Assembly: GCF_004363235.1 (NCBI RefSeq)
Contig: NZ_SNYW01000001.1
Span: forward strand, 1-64,000
Direction: 5' to 3'
DNA: 64,000 bases
From: Dongia mobilis
Lineage (GTDB): Bacteria > Pseudomonadota > Alphaproteobacteria > Dongiales > Dongiaceae
In this document: positions 57,196 to 64,000 of the stretch, piece after piece
Layout: the number at the start of each line of letters is the position of its first letter
How positions within the stretch are numbered: position 1 is the stretch's first letter
Made by a program: the position numbers and the translations under genes
Notes under the pieces: generated by a model
The model's database searches: none
What the model saw: only the letters and a program-made list of their open reading frames with translations
What the model was told of the DNA's origin: nothing

Positions 57196-57792
57196 ATGAC
57201 TGCGATCCGCAAGCGCGAGATCACCCGGGCCGACATCCTGCCCATGGCCGAATATGCGGCGAGGCGGCGCGAATTGCGGTCAGCCGTGGTGGCCCTGAAG
57301 AAGCCGCGCCGCCTCGAGGTCGGGCCGGTCGCCACCTTCTATTTCGAATGCTTCGAGACCATGCTGCAGCAGGTCCAGGAGATGCTCTATATCGAGAAGG
57401 GCGGCGAAGAGCAGGTGGCCGACGAACTCCGGGCCTACAACCCGCTCATCCCGCAAGGGCGCGAACTGGTGGCGACGGTGATGTTCGAGATCGACGATCC
57501 CGTGCGCCGCGCCAACTTCCTCGCCCGCCTCGGCGGTGTCGAGCATACCGCCTTCCTCAAGTTCGCCGGCGAGACCGTGAAGGGTGTTCCGGAGGCCGAC
57601 CAGGATCGCACCAACGAATCCGGCAAGGCCTCCTCGGTGCAGTTCATCCATTTTCCGATGTCGGATGCCCAGGCGGCCCTCTTCAAGCAGCAGGACCAGC
57701 AGGTCGTCATCGGCTTTGAACATCCGGCCTATGGCCATATGGCGATGATGAGCGAAGCGTCGCGCCAGGCGCTGGCGGGCGATCTCGACTGA
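57196..57792 (+). CDS. DUF3501 family protein
   Basis: The gene encodes 198 residues. The start MTAIRKREITRADILPMAEYA and the segment VGPVATFYFECFETMLQQVQEML are typical of DUF3501. No catalytic motif is evident. The ATG follows CAGGAG. Its constant partners are rubrerythrin and the GlpC-like Fe-S protein, so it probably works with them in peroxide handling or iron chemistry; the role is not established. Confidence 0.87.
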   Translation: MTAIRKREITRADILPMAEYAARRRELRSAVVALKKPRRLEVGPVATFYFECFETMLQQVQEMLYIEKGGEEQVADELRAYNPLIPQGRELVATVMFEIDDPVRRANFLARLGGVEHTAFLKFAGETVKGVPEADQDRTNESGKASSVQFIHFPMSDAQAALFKQQDQQVVIGFEHPAYGHMAMMSEASRQALAGDLD

Positions 57793-57799
57793 ACGCCGC

Positions 57800-58348
57800 C
57801 TATTCCTTCAGCGTCTCTTCCGCATAGACGCCCCAGAACTCGTTCTTCATCAGCCAGCCCTTGTGGTCCTGAACCTTGAGGCGGCACCATTCGCCGCTGC
57901 ATTCGAGGATGCGCAGGATGACCCCGGGCTCGAGATAGGCGACTGCCGGGGCGTCGTTCTTTGCCTCGGCGCGCAAGGTTCGGCGCTGGTCGCGCACCAT
58001 GGCGTGGCGCTTGCCGGAGAGCAGCGTGCCCTTGACCCAGCCGACGATGCCGTCATGGTCGCGGATGCGGCGCCACAACTCGAACTCCTCGATGATCTCC
58101 ACCGGCAGATTGGCGCGCTGATAGGTCCACAGGATCGGATAGGCCTCGCCGGGGCCGGTGCGCATGTTGACCTTGGCCGATTGCAGGCTGGCGAAGCGCG
58201 GCAGAGGCAGCTTTTCCTGGGCCGTCACCGGACCTGCCAGGAATGCCAGCGCCGCCAGAACCGGGATGAGAACCAGGATCGGGGCCAGGATTGGCGCCAG
58301 AACCGTAGCCAGGTGGCGGGCAGACGGGATTTTCCGAGTCGCGGGCAT
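57800..58348 (-). CDS. secreted bacterial SH3-domain protein
   Basis: The gene encodes 182 residues. A signal sequence of about 44 residues has a long hydrophobic core (ILAPILVLIPVLAALAFLAG) and ends near VTAQ. Two SH3b-type domains follow: SLQSAKVNMRTGPGEAYP with WRRIRDHDGIVGWVKGTLL, and AYLEPGVILRILECSGEWC with VQDHKGWLMKNEFWGVY. Such proteins act at the cell wall, but the partner is unknown. It is divergent from the hydroxyacid dehydrogenase. Confidence 0.85.
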   Translation of the reverse strand: MPATRKIPSARHLATVLAPILAPILVLIPVLAALAFLAGPVTAQEKLPLPRFASLQSAKVNMRTGPGEAYPILWTYQRANLPVEIIEEFELWRRIRDHDGIVGWVKGTLLSGKRHAMVRDQRRTLRAEAKNDAPAVAYLEPGVILRILECSGEWCRLKVQDHKGWLMKNEFWGVYAEETLKE

Positions 58349-58656
58349 GTCAGCGGATTATAGGCGGTGTTCCCGATGGTCAAGCCCTGCCGCCGCCTCG
58401 GCCGTCAACTTGTTGACATCGCTGCCAGCGGCTAGGTGCGCCGGGCGCTGGCCTGAACCCGCCGGGCCCATGTCGCGATTGGAGCGGGCGGTGGCGCTCC
58501 GCCGCTTATTCCGGCGTCGTCCGGGACCAGCCCCTCGACAAGGCCGCTGCCCGCTTGCTACCACTGGCTGGACATTGCGTTGCGGGGAAACGGATCGCGA
58601 ACCCGATGCCGGAAACGGCCCCCGTGCGGGAGATTGGGCAGGAGATTGGGTCGATC
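58349..58656. other. divergent intergenic region
   Basis: This 308-base region lies between the SH3 gene and the hydroxyacid dehydrogenase gene. The dehydrogenase frame stays open upstream to 58555, but that part has no family similarity. No motif or structural RNA was recognised; it presumably carries both promoters. Confidence 0.4.
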
Positions 58657-59640
58657 ATGAGCAACAAGCCCCTGGTGGTGGTGACGCGCAAGCTGCCCGA
58701 CGTCATCGAGACGCGGATGATGGAGCTGTTCAACGTCCGGCTCAATCTCGACGACCATCCGATGACCCAGGCCGAGATGATCGAGGCGGTGAAGGCCGCC
58801 GACATCCTGGTCCCCACCGTCACCGATCACATCGATGCCGCGGTTCTGTCCCAGGCGGGTCCCCAGCTCCGCCTCATCGCCTCCTTCGGCACCGGCGTCG
58901 ACCATATCGACCTCGCCACCGCGCGCCAGCGCGGCATCACCGTCACCAACACGCCGGGTGTCCTGACCGAGGACACGGCCGACATGACCATGGCCCTCAT
59001 CCTCGCGGTATCCCGCCGCGTGTCGGAAGGCGAACGCCTGATCCGTTCCGGCAAGTGGCAGGGCTGGGGCCCGATGAGCATGCTGGGCCACCGCATCTAC
59101 GGCAAGCGCCTCGGCATCATCGGCATGGGCCGCATCGGCCAGGCGGTGGCGCGCCGCGCCAGGGGCTTCGGCCTCTCGGTGCATTACCACAACCGCCGCC
59201 GCGTCGCCCCGGCGGTCGAGCAGGCACTGGAGGCGACCTATTGGGAAAGCCTCGACCAGATGCTGGCCAGGATGGACATCATCTCGGTCAATTGCCCGCA
59301 CACGCCGGCCACCTATCATCTTCTCTCGGCACGGCGCCTGAAGCTGCTGCAAAAGCATGTCTATCTGGTCAACACCGCGCGCGGCGAGGTAGTGGACGAG
59401 AATGCGCTGACCCGCATGCTCGACAAGAAGGAAATCGCTGGCGCCGGGCTCGACGTCTTCGAGCACGAACCGGCGCTCAACCCGAAACTGCTGCGCCTCG
59501 ACAATGTCGTGCTGCTGCCGCATATGGGCTCGGCCACGATCGAGGGCCGCGTCGACATGGGCGAAAAGGTCATCATCAACATCAAGACCTTCGTCGACGG
59601 CCACAAGCCGCCCGACCGCGTGCTGGAAGCCTTGCTCTGA
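58657..59640 (+). CDS. D-2-hydroxyacid dehydrogenase (glyoxylate/hydroxypyruvate reductase type)
   Basis: This is an NAD(P)-dependent dehydrogenase of 327 residues, the usual length when started at ATG 58657 (MSNKPLVVVTRKLPD). The nucleotide site is LGIIGMGRIGQAVARRARGFG shortened at GRIGQA; catalytic residues are Arg in VNTARGEVVDENAL, Glu in LDVFEHEPALN and His in VVLLPHMGSATIEG. The substrate specificity site GTGVDHIDLATARQRG fits glyoxylate/hydroxypyruvate or D-glycerate enzymes. The upstream 34 codons of open frame are not used. It ends at a strong bidirectional terminator. Confidence 0.9.
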   Translation: MSNKPLVVVTRKLPDVIETRMMELFNVRLNLDDHPMTQAEMIEAVKAADILVPTVTDHIDAAVLSQAGPQLRLIASFGTGVDHIDLATARQRGITVTNTPGVLTEDTADMTMALILAVSRRVSEGERLIRSGKWQGWGPMSMLGHRIYGKRLGIIGMGRIGQAVARRARGFGLSVHYHNRRRVAPAVEQALEATYWESLDQMLARMDIISVNCPHTPATYHLLSARRLKLLQKHVYLVNTARGEVVDENALTRMLDKKEIAGAGLDVFEHEPALNPKLLRLDNVVLLPHMGSATIEGRVDMGEKVIINIKTFVDGHKPPDRVLEALL

Positions 59641-59648
59641 CAAAGAAG

Positions 59649-59675
59649 CGGCCCCGTGTGGAACGGGGCCGTTTT
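59649..59675. terminator. bidirectional terminator between convergent genes
   Basis: CGGCCCCGT (59649-59657) and ACGGGGCCG (59663-59671) form a 9-bp perfect stem with a TTTT tail on the plus strand; on the minus strand the stem is followed by CTTCTTTG. It separates the hydroxyacid dehydrogenase from the convergent moeB. Confidence 0.85.
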
Positions 59676-59677
59676 GC

Positions 59678-60439
59678 TTAGTGACCACAAGTCGGGCAGC
59701 CGGGATCGCGCTTGAAGCGCACTTCGCGGAACTGCGGGCCCAGCGCGTCATACATGAGAAGGCGGCCGGAGAGGCTGTCACCGAGACCCAGAACCTCCTT
59801 CAGCACCTCGGTCGCCTGCAGGGCGCCCATGACGCCGGCGACCGAGCCCAATATGCCGGCAGTCTCGCAGCGCGGGATGAAATCCTCCGGCGGCTGTTCG
59901 GGGAACAGGCAGCGATAGCAGGGATGCGGGTCGCCGAGATGCGCCTTGAAGGTCGACAGCTGTGCATCGAAGCGCAGCAGCGCCGCCGAGACGAGGGTCT
60001 TCTGCTGCCGGAAGCAGACATCGTTCAGCAGATAGCGCGTGGTGAAATTGTCGCTGCCATCGGCGACGATGTCGAAGCGGGCGATGATCTCGTCCGCATT
60101 GCCGGCATCAAGCCGCGCGCGCATCACCTCGAGTGTGATGTCGGGGTTGAGCGCCCGGATGCGCGCGGCGGCACTTTCCACCTTCGGCTGCCCGATGGCG
60201 GCCTCGTCATGGATCACCTGGCGCTGCAGGTTGGAAAGGTCGACCGCGTCGTCGTCGATCAGCCCCAGCGTGCCGATGCCGGCCGCGGCGAGATAGAGCA
60301 GCAGCGGGGCGCCAAGTCCGCCGGCCCCCACCACCAGCACCCTGGCCGCCAGGAGCTTGCCCTGGCCCTCTTCGCCCACTTCGTCGAGGATGACATGGCG
60401 CGCGTAACGTTCCAGCTGCCGGTCGGTCAGATCGGTCAT
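59678..60439 (-). CDS. moeB: molybdopterin-synthase adenylyltransferase / ThiF-family (MoeB)
   Basis: The E1-like enzyme adenylates the C-terminal glycine of a small sulfur carrier such as MoaD or ThiS. It has 253 residues. The ATP site is VLVVGAGGLGAPLLLYLAAAG cut at GAGGLG; the catalytic Asp region is DGSDNFTTRYLLND; zinc cysteines are CYRCLF and CPTCGH. The residue CETAGILG holds the conserved adenylyl-transfer cysteine. It lacks a rhodanese domain. It lies downstream of cysK in a minus-strand run, which fits a sulfur-transfer role, but which sulfur carrier it serves is not shown here. Confidence 0.9.
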   Translation of the reverse strand: MTDLTDRQLERYARHVILDEVGEEGQGKLLAARVLVVGAGGLGAPLLLYLAAAGIGTLGLIDDDAVDLSNLQRQVIHDEAAIGQPKVESAAARIRALNPDITLEVMRARLDAGNADEIIARFDIVADGSDNFTTRYLLNDVCFRQQKTLVSAALLRFDAQLSTFKAHLGDPHPCYRCLFPEQPPEDFIPRCETAGILGSVAGVMGALQATEVLKEVLGLGDSLSGRLLMYDALGPQFREVRFKRDPGCPTCGH

Positions 60440-60462
60440 AAAACGAATCCTATTCGGCGAAC

Positions 60463-60515
60463 CCACTCACCCTGACCTCTTCCTCGAATGGAGAGAGGAT
60501 GCGGTGAGGGTGGGG
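60463..60515. repeat. REP-like inverted repeat between cysK and moeB
   Basis: CACTCACCCT and CCTCTTCCTC face GAGAGAGG and GTGAGGGTG, making an imperfect hairpin of the CTCACCCT...CCTCTCC type common in alphaproteobacterial intergenic DNA. It probably attenuates transcription from cysK into moeB. Confidence 0.45.
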
Positions 60516-60525
60516 CCTTCTTTCC

Positions 60526-61488
<963 letters not shown>

Positions 61489-61519
61489 GATGGGTGATCC
61501 TTGCGTATTGGTGGTCGGT

Positions 61520-61975
61520 TCAGATGCTGAAATCGAGGCGGTGCATGGCATCGGTCTGGATGCCGGCGACCTGCGCCTTCTGGCAGAGATCCTCCAGCGT
61601 CACCGAATCGAGACGTCCCAGCATCTCCTGCTGCAATTCGCGCCAGATCGGCCGCACGATCTCGAGGGCGACACGCGAGCCGCCGGCGGTCTGCACCGGG
61701 TCCGGCTGGCCCTCGAACTGGCGCACCGCGCGCACGATCTCGCCCAGATTGATGCGCCGCCGCTCGCGCGCCAGCACATAGCCGCCCTTGGGACCGCGAT
61801 GGCCGGCCAGGATGCCGCTCCGGACCAGATGCTGCAGCACCTGTTCCAGATAGCGGCGCGGGATGCCCTGACGCTCGGAAATCTCGCCCGATTGCACCGG
61901 CTGCGAGCCGCCGTAATAGGCGATGTCGAGTACCGCCTCGATGGCAAACAGCAGTCGTTTCGATGGATGCAGCAC
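61520..61975 (-). CDS. Rrf2-family transcriptional regulator without Fe-S cysteines
   Basis: The gene encodes 151 residues. GTG 61975 follows GGGGAAG and begins the conserved VLHPSKRLLFAIEAVLDIA. The winged helix includes GEISERQGIPRRYLEQVLQ and the wing ILAGHRGPKGGYVLARER. Unlike IscR it has only one cysteine (EDLCQKA), so it should not hold a 2Fe-2S cluster. It resembles CymR/CysR-type regulators that sense cysteine supply, and its place directly before cysK supports this. The longer upstream frame belongs to no gene and overlaps dut antisense-free sequence only. Confidence 0.88.
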   Translation of the reverse strand: MLHPSKRLLFAIEAVLDIAYYGGSQPVQSGEISERQGIPRRYLEQVLQHLVRSGILAGHRGPKGGYVLARERRRINLGEIVRAVRQFEGQPDPVQTAGGSRVALEIVRPIWRELQQEMLGRLDSVTLEDLCQKAQVAGIQTDAMHRLDFSI

Positions 61976-62006
61976 GATGATCTTCCCCGAACAGAATTGA
62001 ACTGCT

Positions 62007-62489
62007 TCAGCGCGCGGCGACGCCGGTCGAGCCGAAGCCGCCGCTGCCGCGTGGCGTTTCCGGCAGTTCCGCCACCTCGTTCCAGGCGAGGCGCGCGACC
62101 TCGGCCAGCACAAGCTGGGCGATGCGGTCGCCGCGCCGGATGGTGACGGGTGCGTCCGACAGGTTGATAAGGATGACGCCCAGCTCGCCACGGTAATCGG
62201 CATCGATGGTGCCCGGCGCATTGAGCACGGTGATTCCCTGCTTCAGCGCCAGCCCCGAACGCGGCCGTACTTGCGCCTCGTAACCGGCGGGAAGGGCAAT
62301 GGCGATGCCGGTCGGAATGAGCGCGCGGCCGAGGGGCGGGAGCGTCACCGGGGCCGCCACCGCCGCCAGCAGGTCGAGCGCCGCCGCACCCGCCGTGGCA
62401 TAGTCCGGCAATGGCAGATCGGCGCCATGGGCAAGGCGCCTGACGGCAACGCTGACGGGGGCGCTGACGGGAACGCTGGCGGCACTCAT
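62007..62489 (-). CDS. dut: dUTP diphosphatase
   Basis: The enzyme hydrolyses dUTP to dUMP. It has 160 residues with all trimeric dUTPase motifs: motif 1 [12 protein letters not shown], motif 2 RPRSGLALK, motif 3 [18 protein letters not shown], motif 4 [13 protein letters not shown] and motif 5 [10 protein letters not shown]. The first 15 residues ([13 protein letters not shown]) are low-complexity. Its ATG overlaps the coaBC stop as ATGA (62486-62489); coaBC-dut is a common pair. Confidence 0.95.
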   Translation of the reverse strand: MSAASVPVSAPVSVAVRRLAHGADLPLPDYATAGAAALDLLAAVAAPVTLPPLGRALIPTGIAIALPAGYEAQVRPRSGLALKQGITVLNAPGTIDADYRGELGVILINLSDAPVTIRRGDRIAQLVLAEVARLAWNEVAELPETPRGSGGFGSTGVAAR

Positions 62490-63694
62490 GCGACCGACTT
62501 TCCGAAATGCTGCGCGATGCGATCCACGAGGCGCGTCGCCAGCGCGCGCTTAGTGAGGCGCGGCCAGCTTTCCGCGCCGGATGCGGTGATGAAATGAACT
62601 TCGTTCTCCGCGCCGCCGAAGGTGCCGGTGGCGGGCGAGACGTCATTGGCGAGGATCCAGTCGCATTGCTTCTTGCGCCGCTTGGCTTGCGCGAATTCGG
62701 CGACGCGCTCGGTCTCGGCGGCGAAGCCGATGACAAGGCGCGGCCGCTGCGGGCCGGGGGCAGACAAGGTCGCCAGGATGTCCGGATTGGTGGCAAGCTC
62801 GATCCGCGGCGGCTCGCCGCCCTCGCGCTTCTTCATCTTCTGGTTGGCAAGCTGGGCCGGGCGCCAATCGGCAACGGCCGCGGCACAGATGGCGATGTCG
62901 GCTGGCAGCGCGCCTTGCGCCGCCGCCAGCATCTCGCTGGCACTTTCGATATGGATCACCTTGCAGCCGGCGGGGTCGGGCTCGGCGGTGGGGCCGCTCA
63001 CCAGGGTGGTGCTGGCGCCGGCCGCGGCGAGGGCCGCCGCGATGGCATGGCCCTGTTTGCCGGACGAGCGGTTGCCGATGAAGCGCACCGGGTCGATCGC
63101 CTCATAGGTGGGGCCCGAGGTGACGAGCGCATTCATGCCGGCAAGCGGTCCAGGTGCTGCAAGCCGCAGCATGGCGGCCAGAATCTCGAGCGGATCGGCG
63201 AGGCGCCCGTCGCCCACCTCGCCGCAGGCAAGATCGCCGGCGCCGGGACCGATGACATGGACGCCGCGCCCGCGCAGGGTGGCGACATTAGCCTGCACCG
63301 CGGGGCTCGCCCACATGACGGCATTCATGGAAGGGGCAATCAGCACCGGCTTGTCATTGGCGAGCAGGGCGGTGGAGGCGAGATCATCGGCGAGGCCCAG
63401 CGCCATCTTGGCGATGAGATCGGCCGTGGCCGGCGCCACGACGATCAGATCGGCCTCGCGCACCAGGCGGATATGACCCATCTCGGCTTCGTCGGTGAGA
63501 GAAAAGAGATCCGAATAGACCCGGTCGCCGGCCAGCGAGGAGACCGCGAGCGGTGTGACGAACTGCGCCCCGCCTTTGGTCAGGATGACGCGGAAGGAGA
63601 ACCCGCGCTCACGCCCGCGCCGGATCAGATCCAGCGACTTGTAGGCCGCGATGCCGCCGGCAATGATGAGGAGAACCCGCTTGCTGGCGCTCAT
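62486..63694 (-). CDS. coaBC: bifunctional phosphopantothenoylcysteine decarboxylase/synthetase
   Basis: CoaBC performs the two steps from 4'-phosphopantothenate to 4'-phosphopantetheine in CoA synthesis. It has 402 residues. The FMN decarboxylase half shows [19 protein letters not shown] and the substrate-recognition APSMNAVMW; the CTP-dependent synthetase half starts near residue 185 with [17 protein letters not shown] and [17 protein letters not shown] 63694 follows AGGATCAG; the frame upstream to 63721 is short and unsupported. It probably leads the run coaBC-dut-rrf2-cysK-moeB. Confidence 0.96.
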   Translation of the reverse strand: MSASKRVLLIIAGGIAAYKSLDLIRRGRERGFSFRVILTKGGAQFVTPLAVSSLAGDRVYSDLFSLTDEAEMGHIRLVREADLIVVAPATADLIAKMALGLADDLASTALLANDKPVLIAPSMNAVMWASPAVQANVATLRGRGVHVIGPGAGDLACGEVGDGRLADPLEILAAMLRLAAPGPLAGMNALVTSGPTYEAIDPVRFIGNRSSGKQGHAIAAALAAAGASTTLVSGPTAEPDPAGCKVIHIESASEMLAAAQGALPADIAICAAAVADWRPAQLANQKMKKREGGEPPRIELATNPDILATLSAPGPQRPRLVIGFAAETERVAEFAQAKRRKKQCDWILANDVSPATGTFGGAENEVHFITASGAESWPRLTKRALATRLVDRIAQHFGKSVA

Positions 63695-63786
63695 TTCGCT
63701 GATCCTGATCGCCCATTCCACAGTGAATAACGGTATTTACTGGCGTTGGTGACGAAATTCAAGGTGCGGGCGGCTGGTTTGCCGGC

Positions 63787-64000
63787 TCAACTAGGCGCCG
63801 ATGCCGCCCAGACGAACGAGGCCAATACGCCATAACGGCCCGCCTTGCCGATGAAAACGAGGATCAGGAAGGGCAGGAACCGTGCCCGCAGCACGCCCGC
63901 CGCCACGGTCAGCGGATCGCCGATCACCGGCACCCAGGCCAGCAGCAGCAAGGGATAACCGAAGCGCTGGAACAGGTTGCTGGCCTGGTCGAGGCGGCGA
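63787..64000 (-). CDS. YqaA/DedA-family membrane protein, 5' part beyond the window
   Basis: Only the last 71 residues are inside the window, ending with TGA at 63787-63789. The visible part (NLFQRFGYPLLLLAWVPVIG, DPLTVAAGVLRARFLPFL, then FIGKAGRYGVLASFVW) is characteristic of YqaA/SNARE-associated small membrane proteins of the DedA superfamily, which move lipids or keep envelope homeostasis. Two transmembrane helices are visible. The start and N-terminal helices lie to the right of the window. Confidence 0.82.
   Translation of the reverse strand, partial: RRLDQASNLFQRFGYPLLLLAWVPVIGDPLTVAAGVLRARFLPFLILVFIGKAGRYGVLASFVWAASAPS

Overview
The window is GC-rich bacterial chromosome, densely coded on both strands, and is most likely from an alphaproteobacterium, probably Rhodospirillales-like. 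The grounds are an Irr-type Fur regulator, a separate F1 ATP synthase operon without F0 genes, a GcvT-free one-carbon cluster (DUF1638, MTHFR_C, MetF, pterin methyltransferase, RACo-like), DUF484-XerC, LpoA-like/RsmI/YraN/GshB synteny, and alphaproteobacterial palindromic repeats. No rRNA, tRNA, CRISPR array, prophage or insertion sequence was recognised. It reads as core chromosome.

Layout. At 0-9.4 kb are a truncated caspase-family protease, an OmpR-type regulator, ribA, an unrecognised Ala-rich protein, a SAM methyltransferase, a secreted beta-sandwich protein, and a PhoR-like kinase followed by pstS with a clear Pho box. At 9.4-20.8 kb are xerC-DUF484, a fructose-6-phosphate aldolase/transaldolase, priA, a large chemoreceptor, a zinc metallopeptidase, a GT2 glycosyltransferase, a GAF-GGDEF diguanylate cyclase and a GST. 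At 21-26.4 kb is the F1 operon atpHAGD-nudix-atpC, followed by a ferritin-like protein. At 27.3-31.1 kb on the minus strand, five genes (dpaL, DUF1289, EamA exporter, DUF599, GST) are joined by four consecutive ATGA overlaps.

At 31.2-34.2 kb, a membrane-anchored adenylate cyclase carrying a 2Fe-2S domain sits directly upstream of a phytochelatin-synthase-family protein, with a secreted TPR protein behind it. At 34.5-44.8 kb is the most unusual region. It holds a 1155-residue flavoprotein joining a GltD-like oxidoreductase to a PyrK-like electron-transfer module, two 69-residue paralogous small proteins on the opposite strand, and a six-gene corrinoid/tetrahydrofolate methyl-transfer cluster. 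That cluster comprises DUF1638, a virulence-factor-domain protein, an MTHFR_C/MetV-like protein, MetF, a methyl-THF:corrinoid methyltransferase and a RACo-like reactivase.

At 44.8-54.4 kb are hemW, a second chemoreceptor, lpoA-like, rsmI, yraN, a BON lipoprotein, a SirB1 protein, gshB and a second EamA exporter. At 54.6-57.8 kb is an iron/peroxide block: irr, a rubrerythrin, a GlpC-like Fe-S protein and DUF3501. At 57.8-64 kb are an SH3 protein, a D-2-hydroxyacid dehydrogenase, and a minus-strand run coaBC-dut-rrf2-cysK-moeB, ending in a YqaA/DedA-family fragment cut by the window edge.

Themes that link the genes are thiol and redox metabolism (gshB, two GSTs, phytochelatin synthase, cysK with an Rrf2 regulator, the redox-type cyclase), iron and oxidative stress (irr, rubrerythrin, ferritin-like protein) and phosphate sensing (phoR, pstS). 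Many start codons are GTG or TTG and several were chosen from Shine-Dalgarno spacing, so N-termini are less certain than gene identities.
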